A stretch of 64,000 nucleotides of DNA from Paenirhodobacter enshiensis (GTDB lineage Bacteria; Pseudomonadota; Alphaproteobacteria; Rhodobacterales; Rhodobacteraceae), in the NCBI RefSeq assembly GCF_000740785.1, contig NZ_JFZB01000010.1, forward strand, positions 1-64,000. The letters run 5' to 3'. Every line of letters starts with the position of its first letter. Position 1 is the stretch's first letter. A model generated the notes under the pieces. It was not told the origin of the DNA. It made no database searches and was given only the letters and a program-made list of their open reading frames with translations. The position numbers and the translations under genes are program-made. Shown one piece after another: positions 11,315 through 22,145 of the stretch.

Positions 11315-11620
11315 ATGATTGGAATAGAGCATTATCTGGCGGTCGGGGCGATCCTGTTCGTGATCGGCATCTTCGGCATCTTCGTGAACCGCAAGAACGT
11401 CATCATCATCCTGATGTCGATCGAACTGATGCTGCTGGCGGCCAATATCAATCTGGTGGCGTTCTCGGCGCTGTCGGGGGATCTGGTGGGGCAGGTGTTC
11501 ACCATGCTGGTGCTGACGGTGGCCGCCGCTGAATCGGCGATCGGTCTGGCGATCCTCGTGGTGTTCTTCCGCAACCGCGCGACCATCGCGGTCGAAGACG
11601 TCAACGTGATGAAGGGATAA
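11315..11620 (+). CDS. nuoK: NADH-quinone oxidoreductase subunit K
   Basis: This 101-residue protein has three membrane helices, with the conserved glutamates of the proton pathway in [12 protein letters not shown] and in [12 protein letters not shown]. It is related to MrpC of antiporters. A CCGGAGGGACAACG ribosome-binding site precedes the ATG, and nuoL follows after 6 bp. Confidence 0.95.
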   Translation: MIGIEHYLAVGAILFVIGIFGIFVNRKNVIIILMSIELMLLAANINLVAFSALSGDLVGQVFTMLVLTVAAAESAIGLAILVVFFRNRATIAVEDVNVMKG

Positions 11621-11626
11621 GCCGGC

Positions 11627-13606
11627 ATGGAAACGATCATTGTTCTTGCGCCGCTTGTCGGCGCGGTCGTGGCCGGGCTGTTCTGGCGCGCGATCGGCGA
11701 GAAGGGCGCGATGGCTGTCGCGACGGGGCTTTTGTTCCTCGCCTGTGCGCTGAGCTGGATCGCCTATCTCGGCTTCGACGGGGTGACCCAGCATGTCGAG
11801 ATCGCGCGCTTCATCGACTCGGGCGCGCTGAAGGCCGGGTGGGGCATCCGGCTCGACCGGCTGACCGCGATCATGCTGATCGTGGTGACGACGGTCTCGG
11901 CGCTGGTGCACCTCTACAGCTGGGGCTACATGGCCCACGATCCCGAGTTCGACGCCGACGAGCCTTACAAGGCGCGCTTCTTCGCCTATCTGTCGCTCTT
12001 CACCTTCATGATGCTGTCGCTGGTCACCGCCGACAACCTGGTGCAGATGTTCTTCGGCTGGGAGGGCGTGGGCCTCGCCTCCTATCTGCTGATCGGCTTC
12101 TACTTCAAGAAACCCTCGGCCTCGGCGGCTTCGATCAAGGCCTTCGTGGTCAACCGGGTCGGCGATTTCGGCTTCCTGCTCGGGGTGTTCGCGCTTTACG
12201 TCGCGACGGGTTCGGTGTGGTTCGACGATATCTTCGCCGTGGCGCCGACGCTCGCCGACAAGCCGCTGCACTTCCTGGGCGTCGACTGGAATGCCGCGAA
12301 CCTCATCGGCTTCCTGCTGTTCATCGGCGCGATGGGCAAGTCGGCGCAGCTGCTGCTGCACACCTGGCTGCCGGACGCGATGGAAGGCCCGACGCCGGTC
12401 TCGGCGCTGATCCACGCCGCGACCATGGTCACGGCGGGCGTGTTCCTCGTCTCGCGCATGTCGCCGCTCTATGAATACGCCGACGCGACGCGCGCCTTCA
12501 TCATCTTCATCGGCGCGCTGACCGCCTTCTTCGCCGCGACCGTGGGTCTGGTGCAGAACGACATCAAGCGCGTCATCGCCTATTCGACCTGTTCGCAGCT
12601 CGGTTACATGTTCGTGGCCGCGGGCTCGGGCATCTACTCGGCGGCGATGTTCCACCTGCTGACCCACGCCTTCTTCAAGGCGATGCTGTTCCTGGGCGCC
12701 GGCTCGGTCATCACCGCGACGCATCACGAACAGGATCTGCGCAATTACGGCGGTCTGCGCAGCAAGATCCCCGTCACCTTCTGGGCGATGATGATCGGCA
12801 CGCTGGCGATCACCGGTGTCGGCATTCCGCTGACCCAGATCGGTTTCGCGGGCTTCCTGTCGAAGGACGCCATCGTCGAGAGCGCCTTCGGCTCGGGTTA
12901 CACCTACGCCTTCTGGCTGCTGGTCATCGCGGCCGCCTTCACCGCCTTCTACTCCTGGCGGCTGATGTTCCTGACCTTCTTCGGCACCGCGCGTGGTGAG
13001 GCGGTCTCGCACGCCAAGGAAAGCCCGATGGTCATGCTGGTGCCGCTGATGGTGCTGGCGGTGGGCGCGGTCTTCGCCGGCATGGTATGGCAAGGCGACT
13101 TCTTCGGCTCCGAAGCCGGCATCGCTGCCTATTTCAACATGGGCGAGACGAGCGGCACGGGCTCGATCTTCATGCTGGGCGGCAAGGAGGTCCTCGAGGC
13201 CGCGCATCACGCGCCGGTCTGGGTCAAGGTGGCGCCCTTCGTCGCGATGGTGCTCGGTTTCGCCGTGGCCTTCGTGTTCTACGTCACCAGCCCCGCGATG
13301 CCGCGCAAGCTCGCGACGGCGCTGCCGGGACTGTATCGGTTCCTGCTCAACAAGTGGTATTTCGACGAGCTTTATGACGTGCTCTTCACCAGGACGTCGA
13401 AGCGGATCGGCCAGTGGCTGTGGAAGCGCGGCGACGAGGATACCATCGACGGCGCGATCAACGGCATCGCCTTCGGCATCGTGCCCGCGCTCGCGCGCTT
13501 CGGCAGCCGGGTTCAGTCCGGCTATCTCTTCCACTACGCCTTCGCGATGGTCATCGGCATCGTCGGGCTCATGATCTGGGTCGTCCTGACCGGAGGGTCG
13601 CACTGA
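11627..13606 (+). CDS. nuoL: NADH-quinone oxidoreductase subunit L
   Basis: This 659-residue antiporter-like subunit is the most distal proton channel of complex I. It has the signatures [46 protein letters not shown] and [16 protein letters not shown], and a long C-terminal extension consistent with the lateral helix. AGGGA lies upstream of the ATG. The TGA overlaps the nuoM ATG. Confidence 0.96.
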   Translation: METIIVLAPLVGAVVAGLFWRAIGEKGAMAVATGLLFLACALSWIAYLGFDGVTQHVEIARFIDSGALKAGWGIRLDRLTAIMLIVVTTVSALVHLYSWGYMAHDPEFDADEPYKARFFAYLSLFTFMMLSLVTADNLVQMFFGWEGVGLASYLLIGFYFKKPSASAASIKAFVVNRVGDFGFLLGVFALYVATGSVWFDDIFAVAPTLADKPLHFLGVDWNAANLIGFLLFIGAMGKSAQLLLHTWLPDAMEGPTPVSALIHAATMVTAGVFLVSRMSPLYEYADATRAFIIFIGALTAFFAATVGLVQNDIKRVIAYSTCSQLGYMFVAAGSGIYSAAMFHLLTHAFFKAMLFLGAGSVITATHHEQDLRNYGGLRSKIPVTFWAMMIGTLAITGVGIPLTQIGFAGFLSKDAIVESAFGSGYTYAFWLLVIAAAFTAFYSWRLMFLTFFGTARGEAVSHAKESPMVMLVPLMVLAVGAVFAGMVWQGDFFGSEAGIAAYFNMGETSGTGSIFMLGGKEVLEAAHHAPVWVKVAPFVAMVLGFAVAFVFYVTSPAMPRKLATALPGLYRFLLNKWYFDELYDVLFTRTSKRIGQWLWKRGDEDTIDGAINGIAFGIVPALARFGSRVQSGYLFHYAFAMVIGIVGLMIWVVLTGGSH

Positions 13607-15129
13607 TGCAGAACCTGCTTTCCATCATCACCTTCACGCCGCTGGTGGCGGCGGCGATCCTCGCGCTGGTGATGCGCAGGGGCACCGACGAGACCCGGCG
13701 CAACGCGCGCTGGTTCGCGCTGACGGCGACCTCGGCGACCTTCCTGATCTCGCTGTTCCTGTTCTTCGGCTACGATCCGGCAAAGACCGGCTTCCAGTTC
13801 GTCGAGGACAAGGACTGGATCTTCGGTCTGCATTACAAGGTCGGCGTCGACGGTATCTCGGTGCTGTTCGTGATGCTGATCACCTTCCTGATGCCGATCA
13901 CCATCCTGTCGGCCTGGAAGAACGACCGCCGCGTCAAGGAATACATGACCGCCTTCCTGGTGCTGGAAGGGCTGATGCTGGGCACGTTCACCGCGCTCGA
14001 CATCGTGCTGTTCTACGTGTTCTTCGAGGCCTCGCTGATCCCGATGTTCCTGATCATCGGTGTCTGGGGCGGGCCGAACCGGGTCTATGCGACGTTCAAG
14101 TTCTTCCTCTATACCTTCGCGGGTTCGGTGCTGATGCTGGTCGGCCTCGCCGCGATGTATATCGAGGGCGGCACCACCGACATTCCGGCACTGATGAATC
14201 ATCAGTTCTCGACCGATGCGATGACGGTGCTGGGCATTCCGGTGCCGGGTGGCGTGCAGACGCTGCTGTTCCTCGCCTTCTTCCTGTCCTTCGCGGTCAA
14301 GATCCCGATGTGGCCGGTCCACACCTGGCTGCCCGACGCCCACGTTCAGGCGCCGACGGCGGGCTCGGTCGACCTCGCGGCCATTCTGCTGAAGGTCGGC
14401 GGCTACGGCTTCCTGCGCTTCTCGCTGCCGATGTTCCCGGTGGGCTCCGAGATGATGTCCGAGATCGTGCTGTGGCTGTCGGTCATCTCGATCGTCTGGG
14501 CCTCGCTCGTCGCGCTGATGCAGACCGACATGAAGAAGCTGATCGCCTATTCGTCGATCGCCCACATGGGCTATGTCACGATGGGTATCTTCACCTTCAA
14601 CCAGCAGGGTATCGACGGCGCGATCTTCCAGATGATCGGGCACGGCTTCACCTCTTCGGCGCTGTTCCTCGGTGTCGGCGTGATCTACGACCGGATGCAC
14701 ACCCGCGAGATTTCGGCCTTCGGCGGATTGCAGAAGCGGATGCCGGTCTATGCCGGGGTGTTCCTGTTCTTCACCATGGCCAATATCGCGCTGCCGGGCA
14801 CGCCGGGCTTCGTGGGCGAGTTCCTGACGCTGACCGGCGCCTTCCAGGCGCACACCTGGGTCGCGATGGTGGCGACGACGGGCGTGATCCTGTCGGCGGC
14901 CTACAGCCTGTGGCTGTTCGCCCGCGTGTTCACCGGCCCGATGGTCAAGGAGGCGCTGAAGACGGTGCTCGACCTCGATCTGCGGGAAAAGGCGATGCTG
15001 TATCCGCTGATCGCGGTGACGCTGCTTCTGGGCCTCTATCCCGCGATCGCCACCGACATCATCAGCCCGACCGTGGCCGAGCTGGTGAGCAACTATCATG
15101 CCAGCCTGTCCGCCGTGGCGGGGCAGTGA
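13606..15129 (+). CDS. nuoM: NADH-quinone oxidoreductase subunit M
   Basis: This 507-residue antiporter-like proton channel has [45 protein letters not shown] and [19 protein letters not shown]. The ATG at 13606 overlaps the nuoL stop by one base and is preceded by CGGAGGG; the frame stays open further upstream but inside nuoL. Confidence 0.96.
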   Translation: MQNLLSIITFTPLVAAAILALVMRRGTDETRRNARWFALTATSATFLISLFLFFGYDPAKTGFQFVEDKDWIFGLHYKVGVDGISVLFVMLITFLMPITILSAWKNDRRVKEYMTAFLVLEGLMLGTFTALDIVLFYVFFEASLIPMFLIIGVWGGPNRVYATFKFFLYTFAGSVLMLVGLAAMYIEGGTTDIPALMNHQFSTDAMTVLGIPVPGGVQTLLFLAFFLSFAVKIPMWPVHTWLPDAHVQAPTAGSVDLAAILLKVGGYGFLRFSLPMFPVGSEMMSEIVLWLSVISIVWASLVALMQTDMKKLIAYSSIAHMGYVTMGIFTFNQQGIDGAIFQMIGHGFTSSALFLGVGVIYDRMHTREISAFGGLQKRMPVYAGVFLFFTMANIALPGTPGFVGEFLTLTGAFQAHTWVAMVATTGVILSAAYSLWLFARVFTGPMVKEALKTVLDLDLREKAMLYPLIAVTLLLGLYPAIATDIISPTVAELVSNYHASLSAVAGQ

Positions 15130-15142
15130 GGGGGAACCAACA

Positions 15143-16582
15143 ATGACTTCCGCGGATTTCTCCACGATCGTGCCCGAATTCCTGCTGGCGCTGTTCGCGA
15201 TGGGCAGCCTGGTGTTCGGCGTGCTGGCCGGACAGGACAAGGTGGCCCGGACGCTGACCTGGGTGACGGTCGGGGTTTATGTGGTGTTCGGCGTCTGGAT
15301 CGGCTTCGGCGTTCCGGGCGGCGAGACCGCCTTCGGCGGCATGTTCATCGACGACGCCTTCGCGCGCTTCGTCAAGGCGCTGGCGCTGTTCTCGGCGGCG
15401 GGCGTGCTGGCGATCAGCGTCGATTACATGGAACGGCGCGGGCTGCTGCGCTTCGAGTTCCCGGTGCTGGTGACGCTGTGCGTGATCGGCATGATGATGA
15501 TGGTCTCGGCCGGCGATCTGATGGCGCTTTACATGGGGCTCGAGCTGATGTCGCTCGCGCTTTACGTGGTCGCCGCGCTGCGCCGTGACTCCTCGAAGTC
15601 GTCGGAAGCCGGCTTGAAGTATTTCGTTCTCGGCTCGCTGGCCTCGGGGATCCTGCTTTACGGTGCCTCGCTGGTCTACGGCTTCGCGGGGTCCACCCGG
15701 TTCGAGGATATCATCACCGTCGTCGTCTCCGGGCATCTGCCGGTGGGCCTGTTGTTTGGCATGATCTTCATGCTCGCCGGTCTGGCCTTCAAGATCTCGG
15801 CGGTGCCGTTCCACATGTGGACGCCCGATGTCTATGAAGGTTCGCCCACCCCGGTGACGGCGTTCTTCGCGACGGCCCCGAAGGTCGCGGCGATGGCGCT
15901 GATCGCGCGGCTGATGTTCGGTGCCTTCGGGCAGGTCACTGCCGACTGGACGCAGGTCATCGCGGTCATCGCCATCCTGTCGATGCTCGTCGGTGCCATC
16001 GGCGGTATCGCGCAGCGCAACATCAAGCGCCTGATGGCCTATTCGTCGATCACCCACATGGGCTTCGCGATGCTGGGGCTGCTCGCGGCCGATGCCAATG
16101 GCGTTCAGGCGACGCTCGAATACATGTCGATCTATGTCGTGATGAACATCGGCGTCTTTGCCTTCATCCTGTCGATGGAGCGTGACGGCCAGCCCGTCAC
16201 CGACATCGCCACGATGAACATGTTCGCCCGCCATCAGCCGCTGAAGTCGGTGGCGCTTCTGGTGCTGTTCTTCTCGCTTGCCGGCGTGCCGCCGATGCTG
16301 GGCTTCTTCGCCAAGTTCGTGGTGCTGAAGTCGGCGATCGAGGGCGGTTACGCCTGGGCGGCGGTGATGGGGGTGATCGCCTCGGTGATCGCGGCGTTCT
16401 ACTATCTGCGCATCGTCTACTACATGTATTTCGGCAAGGAGGGCGACCTTCTGGATACCCGGATGCCGATGGCGCAATGGGCGCTGATGATGGGCAGTGC
16501 GGCGGTGGTGCTGCTCGGCGCCTTCGATCTGATGGGCCTCGATACCGGGGCGCAGATGGCGGCGGCGGCCCTTGTCCACTGA
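15143..16582 (+). CDS. nuoN: NADH-quinone oxidoreductase subunit N
   Basis: This 479-residue antiporter-like subunit is the last nuo gene. It has [37 protein letters not shown] and [19 protein letters not shown]. The ATG at 15143 follows GAGGGGG, whereas an upstream in-frame ATG at 15098 lies within nuoM. Its end overlaps birA by 11 bp. Confidence 0.96.
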   Translation: MTSADFSTIVPEFLLALFAMGSLVFGVLAGQDKVARTLTWVTVGVYVVFGVWIGFGVPGGETAFGGMFIDDAFARFVKALALFSAAGVLAISVDYMERRGLLRFEFPVLVTLCVIGMMMMVSAGDLMALYMGLELMSLALYVVAALRRDSSKSSEAGLKYFVLGSLASGILLYGASLVYGFAGSTRFEDIITVVVSGHLPVGLLFGMIFMLAGLAFKISAVPFHMWTPDVYEGSPTPVTAFFATAPKVAAMALIARLMFGAFGQVTADWTQVIAVIAILSMLVGAIGGIAQRNIKRLMAYSSITHMGFAMLGLLAADANGVQATLEYMSIYVVMNIGVFAFILSMERDGQPVTDIATMNMFARHQPLKSVALLVLFFSLAGVPPMLGFFAKFVVLKSAIEGGYAWAAVMGVIASVIAAFYYLRIVYYMYFGKEGDLLDTRMPMAQWALMMGSAAVVLLGAFDLMGLDTGAQMAAAALVH

Positions 16583-17333
16583 CCCGACGATCTGGCCCGA
16601 GGGCGTGGCGCGCCACGTCCTCGGCACTACCGACAGCACGATGGCCGAAGCGGCCCGTCTGGCTCCGCAGCTTGCGGGGCCTGCGTGGATTCTGGCGCAT
16701 GAGCAGACCGCGGCCCATGGCCGGCGCGGTCGGGCCTGGCGGATGCCTGCTGGTAATTTCGCCGCCACGCTGCTGTTCAAACCGGGTGTTCCGCCGGCGA
16801 CGGCCGCACTGTATTCCTTCGTCGCGGCACTGGCCCTTGATGAGGCGCTCTCCCGCGTTGCCGGCCCTGCGGCGCGGCTGTCGATCAAATGGCCGAACGA
16901 CGTGCTGCTGAACGGCGGCAAGGTGGCGGGGATCCTGCTCGAAAGCGTGACGACGGGGCAACGTGTGTCGCATCTCGCCGTCGGCATCGGGGTCAATCTG
17001 GTCGAGGCGCCGGGTGCCGACGCGGTCGAACCCGGTGCGCTGCGCCCGGTCAGCCTGCTCGGCGAGACCGGGATCCGCGTCACGCCCGAGGAATTTCTGA
17101 CCCCGCTCGCCGCCGCTTTCGCGCGCCATGCCGGAAACCTCGAACGCGAGGGCTTCGCTCCGGTGCGCGAGGCCTGGCTGGCACGCGCCGCACGGCTTGG
17201 CGAGAAGGTTGTCGCCCGCACCGGCCATGAGGTTCATGAGGGCATCTTCGAGACCATCGACGCCACCGGCGCGATGATCCTGCGCACCGCCGGCGGGCCG
17301 CTGCCCATCGCCGCGGCCGACGTGTTCTTCTGA
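16572..17333 (+). CDS. birA: biotin--[acetyl-CoA-carboxylase] ligase
   Basis: This 253-residue enzyme attaches biotin to the biotin carboxyl carrier protein through biotinyl-AMP. The biotin-binding GRRGRAW (50-56) and KWPND (106-110) with lysine K117 (NGGKVAGIL) are intact, and a small C-terminal SH3-like domain follows. There is no N-terminal helix-turn-helix, so it is a group I ligase without repressor function. The TTG start at 16572 overlaps the end of nuoN and no ATG is available near it. The order nuoN-birA-coaX-rnj is common in Rhodobacterales. Confidence 0.92.
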   Translation: MSTDPTIWPEGVARHVLGTTDSTMAEAARLAPQLAGPAWILAHEQTAAHGRRGRAWRMPAGNFAATLLFKPGVPPATAALYSFVAALALDEALSRVAGPAARLSIKWPNDVLLNGGKVAGILLESVTTGQRVSHLAVGIGVNLVEAPGADAVEPGALRPVSLLGETGIRVTPEEFLTPLAAAFARHAGNLEREGFAPVREAWLARAARLGEKVVARTGHEVHEGIFETIDATGAMILRTAGGPLPIAAADVFF

Positions 17334-17342
17334 GGAGGCGAC

Positions 17343-18119
17343 ATGCTTCTGTGCATCGACTGCGGCAATACCAACACGGTGTTCTCGATCTGGAACGGCG
17401 AGAAATTCCTGTCCACCTGGCGCATCGCCACCGATCATCGCCGCACGGCGGACGAGTATTTCGTCTGGCTGTCCACGCTGATGAACCTGCAGGGCATCCA
17501 TGCCGACATCAGCGAGGCGATCATTTCCTCGACCGTGCCGCGGGTGGTGTTCAACCTGCGCGTGTTGTGCGGGCGCTATTACGACTGCCGCCCGCTGGTC
17601 GTCGGCAAGCCGGGCTGCGAGCTGCCGGTCGCGCCGCGCGTCGAGCAGGGGGTGAGCGTCGGCCCCGACCGGCTGGTGAACACCGTCGCGGGCTATGACC
17701 GTCACGGCGGCGATCTGATCGTCGTCGACTTCGGCACGGCGACCACCTTCGACGTGGTCGACACCGACGGCGCCTATATCGGCGGCGTGATCGCGCCCGG
17801 CGTGAACCTGTCGCTAGAAGCGCTGCACATGGCCGCCGCCGCCCTGCCGCATGTGGATGTGACCCTTCCCGAACGGGTGATCGGCACGAACACGGTTGCC
17901 TGTATCCAGTCTGGGGTCTACTGGGGCTATATTGGCCTTGTCGAAGGCATCGTGCGCCAGATCCGGCGAGAGCGCGACCGCGCCATGCGTGTCATCGCCA
18001 CCGGGGGCCTCGCGCCGCTGTTCGACCAGGGCTTCGATCTTTTTGACAAGGTCGAGGAAGACCTTACCATACATGGGCTACGGCTCATCAACGATTACAA
18101 CAAGAGGCTGACCGCGTGA
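17343..18119 (+). CDS. coaX: type III pantothenate kinase
   Basis: This 258-residue enzyme phosphorylates pantothenate, the first step of coenzyme A synthesis. It belongs to the ASKHA superfamily: phosphate motif IDCGNTNT (5-12), the pantothenate motif GPDRLVN (107-113) and VVDFGTATTFDVVD (127-140) with catalytic aspartate, then GGVIAPG. TGAGGAGG precedes the ATG. Its stop overlaps the RNase J start. Confidence 0.95.
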   Translation: MLLCIDCGNTNTVFSIWNGEKFLSTWRIATDHRRTADEYFVWLSTLMNLQGIHADISEAIISSTVPRVVFNLRVLCGRYYDCRPLVVGKPGCELPVAPRVEQGVSVGPDRLVNTVAGYDRHGGDLIVVDFGTATTFDVVDTDGAYIGGVIAPGVNLSLEALHMAAAALPHVDVTLPERVIGTNTVACIQSGVYWGYIGLVEGIVRQIRRERDRAMRVIATGGLAPLFDQGFDLFDKVEEDLTIHGLRLINDYNKRLTA

Positions 18120-19792
18120 GCGACCGACTGATCTATCTTCCTCTCGGAGGCGCCGGCGAGATCGGCATGAATGCCTATGTCTACGGCTACGGACCCAAGG
18201 GAAAGGAACGACTGATCGCGATCGACCTCGGCGTCACCTTCCCGGACATGGACTCGACGCCCGGCGTCGATCTCATCATGGCCGATCTGAGCTGGCTCGA
18301 GAAGAACGCCGACCGCATCGAGGCGATCTTCATCACCCATGCCCATGAAGACCACATCGGCGCCTTGCCGCATCTGTGGCCGAAGCTGAAGAAGCCGGTC
18401 TATGCCCGCCGCTTCACCGGCCGGATCGGCCAGATGAAGCTGGAAGAGGCCGGCATCGCCAGCGATTGCCTGCGCATCGTGCGCCCGCGCCCCGAGGTGA
18501 TCGAGGCGGGCCCCTTCAAGGTGCAGTTCGTGCCGCTGAGCCACTCGATCCCCGAAAGCTCGGCCCTGGTGATCGACACGCCGGCCGGCCGGATCGTGCA
18601 TTCGGGCGACTTCAAGCTCGACGGCAATCCGGTGGTCGGCGAGCCCTTCGATGCCGAGCTGTGGCACCAGATCGCCAACGAAGGCGATGGCGTCAAGGTT
18701 CTGACCTGCGATTCCACCAACGTGTTCTCTCCCAATCCCGGCAAGTCCGAGGCGACGCTGGTCGAGCCGCTGCGCGAGCTGATCGCCGGGCGCAAGGGCA
18801 TGGTGGTCGCGACCACCTTCGCCTCGAACGTCGCGCGCGTTAAGACGCTGACCGAGGCCGCGAAGGCCGCGGGCCGCTCGGTCTGTCTGCTCGGCCGCGC
18901 GATGAAGAAGATGGTGACGGCGGCGACGGAAACAGCCGTGCTGACGGGGATGCCGGGCACGATCTCGGCCGAGGAAGCTGCGGAATGCCCGCGCGAGAAC
19001 CTGATGCTGATCGTCACCGGCTCGCAGGGCGAACGCCGCGCGGCCACCGCGCAGCTGAGCCGGGGCCGGTATCTGGGCCTCGAGATGAAGGCGGGCGACA
19101 CCTTCCTGTTCTCGTCGCGCGTCATTCCGGGCAACGAGCGCGGCGTGATCCGCATCATCAACGCGTTCTCCGAGATGGGCGTCGATGTGGTCGAGGATCA
19201 CAACGGGCAGTATCACGCGTCGGGCCATGCGAACCGGCCGGACCTGGAGGCGGTGCATGATCTGCTGAAGCCGAAGATCCTGATCCCGATGCATGGCGAA
19301 CATCGCCACCTGCGCGAACATGCCCGCATCGGCGCCGAGAAGGGGCTGGCCTCGATCGTCGCGGTGAATGGCACGATGATCGACATCACCGGCAACGCGC
19401 CCTCGATCGCCGAATATATCGAGGCAGGGCGGACCTACCTTGACGGCTCGGTGCTGATCGGCGCGATGGACGGCGTGGTGCGCGACCGCATCCGCATGGC
19501 GCTGAACGGCCATATCCTGATCACCACGATCATCGACGAGGACGATCAGCCGCTTGGCGATGCCTGGGTGGAGATGATGGGCCTGCCCGAGACCGGGCGC
19601 AGCGGTGCCGCCCTTGCTGACAAGATCGAGGACGAGCTGGCCGAGTTCCTGGAGAACGCGCCCGACAAGGTGGTAGCTTCGGATCCGAAGATGGACGAGG
19701 CGATGCGCCGCATTGCGCGCCAGGTGGCGATGGAAGAGGTCGGCAAGAAGCCCGAGGTGACGATCGTCGTTTCGCGGCTGATGGCTGACTGA
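18116..19792 (+). CDS. rnj: ribonuclease J
   Basis: This 558-residue metallo-beta-lactamase/beta-CASP ribonuclease has endo- and 5'-exonuclease activity on RNA. The zinc motif HAHEDH is at 75-80, with further metal ligands in SHSIPES and HSGDFK. The beta-CASP region contains TGSQGE and the late MHGEHRHLREHA. The GTG start at 18116 overlaps the coaX TGA. RNase J is the usual RNA-decay and rRNA-maturation nuclease of Rhodobacteraceae, which also carry RNase E. Confidence 0.94.
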   Translation: MSDRLIYLPLGGAGEIGMNAYVYGYGPKGKERLIAIDLGVTFPDMDSTPGVDLIMADLSWLEKNADRIEAIFITHAHEDHIGALPHLWPKLKKPVYARRFTGRIGQMKLEEAGIASDCLRIVRPRPEVIEAGPFKVQFVPLSHSIPESSALVIDTPAGRIVHSGDFKLDGNPVVGEPFDAELWHQIANEGDGVKVLTCDSTNVFSPNPGKSEATLVEPLRELIAGRKGMVVATTFASNVARVKTLTEAAKAAGRSVCLLGRAMKKMVTAATETAVLTGMPGTISAEEAAECPRENLMLIVTGSQGERRAATAQLSRGRYLGLEMKAGDTFLFSSRVIPGNERGVIRIINAFSEMGVDVVEDHNGQYHASGHANRPDLEAVHDLLKPKILIPMHGEHRHLREHARIGAEKGLASIVAVNGTMIDITGNAPSIAEYIEAGRTYLDGSVLIGAMDGVVRDRIRMALNGHILITTIIDEDDQPLGDAWVEMMGLPETGRSGAALADKIEDELAEFLENAPDKVVASDPKMDEAMRRIARQVAMEEVGKKPEVTIVVSRLMAD

Positions 19793-19892
19793 GCCGTCGT
19801 CGGGACCGTTTGTTCGACGCGGCTCGCCCGCATCGGCCCGATCGGTATAGCGACAGGGGCAGGGCGGGGTGATCCTGCCCGGCCCGCTTCGT

Positions 19893-19912
19893 GGCAGCAC
19901 GGCTGCCCTTTT
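19893..19912 (+). terminator. probable terminator of the nuo-birA-coaX-rnj run
   Basis: GGCAGC-ACG-GCTGCC is a 6-bp stem followed by CTTTT, 100 bp past the rnj stop. A second stem (GGGCAGG pairing with CCTGCCC) lies just upstream, near 19858-19881. The rest of the 263-bp gap to 20056 shows nothing else. Confidence 0.6.
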
Positions 19913-20055
19913 CGGCGCAGGCCGCAAGCGTTCAGCGCCGGTTTGTTCCGAAGCCAACCGGGGTACTCAGATCCGGAGACCGTCCGTTTCCGTCTCGCTG
20001 TCGGGCCGGGCGCCTTTGATCCGGCGCAGAGATAGTCTGTGCATTCGGCCCCTCC

Positions 20056-20412
20056 TCACAGCCAGTGAATTTCTCCGTCTGCGGGGTCTGCCGGCGGGGC
20101 CACCGGAGACGATGGAATTCTTATGAAATCACGCATCTCCTGCAGCTGAACTCCACGCATCAGACCGTCCGGCGCGGGCAGGTCGGGGATCGCGGCTCCG
20201 AGGGTTCCCAGCAGGACAGTGCAGTCGCGCAGAACCTGCTCAACTCTGTCCAGATGCTGCATCGCGCGGATCCGCTCCGATTGCGGGGCACACACCATAC
20301 CGTTTCCGGGCAGGACCAGCGTCGATTCCACCTGCTTCAGCAGAGCCACGCTGCGCTCCAGCATTTCCGAAATCCGCAGGACCACGGGGCCGATCCCCGG
20401 ATCGTCCGCCAT
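20056..20412 (-). CDS. unknown protein, last gene of chemosensory operon
   Basis: This 118-residue soluble protein is predicted mostly helical for residues 1-75 (LRISEMLERSVALLKQVEST, then HLDRVEQVLRDCTVLLGTLG), with a Pro-rich tail ending DGEIHWL. The ATG at 20412 overlaps the CheY stop (TGATG), so it is translated with the operon. I recognise no family. Its place where cheB, cheD or cheZ might be expected makes a regulatory or phosphatase role possible, but there is no catalytic motif I can point to. Confidence 0.75.
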   Translation of the reverse strand: MADDPGIGPVVLRISEMLERSVALLKQVESTLVLPGNGMVCAPQSERIRAMQHLDRVEQVLRDCTVLLGTLGAAIPDLPAPDGLMRGVQLQEMRDFIRIPSSPVAPPADPADGEIHWL

Positions 20413-20798
20413 CACAGCCGCCCGACGACGGCTTCGAGGCAGGCACGGAACTCCTGCTGGGTGAACGGCTTCTTCAGAAAGTTGTTCATGCCCAAACTCC
20501 GCCCTGTGTCGATCAGATCCTGAGTGGCTTTGCCCGTGATCAGGATGAACCCGACCGAGCGCGTCGCGGCATTGGTCCGCAGCGCGCGCAAAAGCTCCAG
20601 CCCGTTCATTCCCGGCATGTTGAAGTCCGAAATCACCAGATGCGCCGGGTCGCTCTGCATATGCTTGAGTGCGCTGTTGCCGTCATCGGCATAGCCGACC
20701 TTGCCGATTCCGATCGCTTCGAGGGCCTGGCTGACAAGGCCACGGCTGGTCGACATGTCGTCAACGACGAGGATTTTCAGTTGATCCTTGATCGACAT
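20412..20798 (-). CDS. cheY: CheY-like single-domain response regulator (second copy)
   Basis: This 128-residue receiver domain has the full phosphoacceptor set: acidic pair D13-D14, acceptor D58 (ISDFNMPGMNG), T88 and K110. There is no output domain, so it should act by protein contact. AGGAG precedes the ATG at 20798, which overlaps the cheR stop; a longer frame (to 21029) runs into cheR and is rejected. Confidence 0.92.
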   Translation of the reverse strand: MSIKDQLKILVVDDMSTSRGLVSQALEAIGIGKVGYADDGNSALKHMQSDPAHLVISDFNMPGMNGLELLRALRTNAATRSVGFILITGKATQDLIDTGRSLGMNNFLKKPFTQQEFRACLEAVVGRL

Positions 20799-21664
20799 CA
20801 GAGGCTCCTGGTCTGGGATGCACCGGGCAGGTGGTAGGCGGTCACCCCGGCCGAGCGCAGGGCGGTGGGGATCTCGGACGGAATGCGCTCCGAATGGCCG
20901 AGGAAGAGCCAGCCTTCCGGTGCCAGAGCGCGCTCGAGGCGGCGCCAGAGTCTGCCTTGCGCCTCGAGATCGAAATAGATGGCGACGTTGCGGCACATGA
21001 TGGCATCGAACCGTCCGCGCATCGGCCATTCCTGATGCAGGTTCAGTTCGCGGAAGGTCACGATGTCGCGCAGCGCTGTCGAGATGTGGAACCCGTCCGG
21101 CCGGCGCTGGAAATAGCGGTTGCGCATCTCAGGAGACATGTTCTCGATATGCTCTGCGCTGTAGATGCCCTCCCGGGCGATTTGCAGCATCTGCACGTCG
21201 ATATCCGTTCCGAGAACGCGAATATCGAGCGATTTGGCATCCGGAAGAAGATCGAGCAGACACATTGCCATCGAATAGGGTTCCTGCCCGCTGGAACAGG
21301 CCGCCGACCATAACCGGATGCGGGCGCCCTGTCGGGCACGTTCGATCAGCGGAGGCAAAACCTCGGCGCTGAGCTGGTCGAAGTGATGCTTCTCGCGGAA
21401 GAAGTTGGTGACATTGGTGGTCAGCGCCGAGATCATCTCGCGCAATTCTCCCTCGCCTTGCCGCGAGGTGACATAGGCCACGTAATCGTGGAACTGTTTC
21501 ATGCCGAGGCCGCGAAGCCGCCGCCCGAGACGGGACTGCAGCATCGAGGCCTGAGCCGGCAACACCTTGATTCCGGTATGTTCGCGCAGCAGTCGGGCAA
21601 TCTGAGCCACGTCGTCAGCGTCGATATGCGCCAGTTCGGTTCGGGGATGTCCGGTCTGTGTCAT
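20798..21664 (-). CDS. cheR: CheR chemoreceptor glutamate methyltransferase
   Basis: This 288-residue protein has the N-terminal helical CheR domain (~20-80, with TTNVTNFFRE) and the SAM-dependent methyltransferase domain with WSAACSSGQEPYSMAM and GTDID. It would methylate glutamates of methyl-accepting receptors. No TPR extension and no pentapeptide-binding insert is obvious. No cheB partner is present in the window. It overlaps cheW (ATGA) and cheY. Confidence 0.93.
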   Translation of the reverse strand: MTQTGHPRTELAHIDADDVAQIARLLREHTGIKVLPAQASMLQSRLGRRLRGLGMKQFHDYVAYVTSRQGEGELREMISALTTNVTNFFREKHHFDQLSAEVLPPLIERARQGARIRLWSAACSSGQEPYSMAMCLLDLLPDAKSLDIRVLGTDIDVQMLQIAREGIYSAEHIENMSPEMRNRYFQRRPDGFHISTALRDIVTFRELNLHQEWPMRGRFDAIMCRNVAIYFDLEAQGRLWRRLERALAPEGWLFLGHSERIPSEIPTALRSAGVTAYHLPGASQTRSL

Positions 21665-22134
21665 GCGGCCTCGACGGTCAGATCGGGCAGGACTGCCTCG
21701 AGGTTAAGGATACGCACCATGCGCTCGTCGACGATTGCGAGGGCGGAGATGAAGCGGGCACCATCGCTACCGGCCGTCTCAGGAGGCGGCTGCAGATCGT
21801 CGGATTCCAGCGCGAGGATGTCGGAAACGGCATGGACCAAGAGCCCGACCGCATGTCCATTGATCTGAACGACGATGATGACATTGCGGGCATCACCGCC
21901 GACCGGATCCATTCCCAGCCGTAGCGACAGATCGACTACCGGCAGGACGGTTCCGCGCAGATTGATCACCCCGCGCAGATGAGGCGGAGCATGGGGCAGC
22001 GGCGTCGGTCTGGTCCAGCCCCGGATTTCCCGCACCGACATGATGCCGACGCAGTATTCATCTTCCCCGAGACGGAACGACAGCAGTTCAATCTCGGCAC
22101 CGTGATGTTTTTGAACGGAGTTTTGCTGAGTCAT
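21661..22134 (-). CDS. cheW: CheW coupling protein
   Basis: This 157-residue single CheW domain would bridge receptors and CheA. The typical core is seen: FRLGEDEYCVGIMSVREI, then HLRGVINLRGTVLPVVDLSLRLG and VDAVSDIL-like VHAVSDIL. It is separated from cheA by 11 bp. Confidence 0.93.
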   Translation of the reverse strand: MTQQNSVQKHHGAEIELLSFRLGEDEYCVGIMSVREIRGWTRPTPLPHAPPHLRGVINLRGTVLPVVDLSLRLGMDPVGGDARNVIIVVQINGHAVGLLVHAVSDILALESDDLQPPPETAGSDGARFISALAIVDERMVRILNLEAVLPDLTVEAA

Positions 22135-22145
22135 CTGCGTCTGTC

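Noticed and set aside
10901-13603. 900-codon open frame on the minus strand opposite nuoKL
   Set aside because: It is antisense to well-supported nuo genes, has an Arg/His/Asp-rich composition without domains, and long antisense frames are expected at this GC content.
19869-20126. Possible small plus-strand gene after rnj
   Set aside because: No ribosome-binding site or domain, it spans a terminator, and its end overlaps the last che-operon gene.
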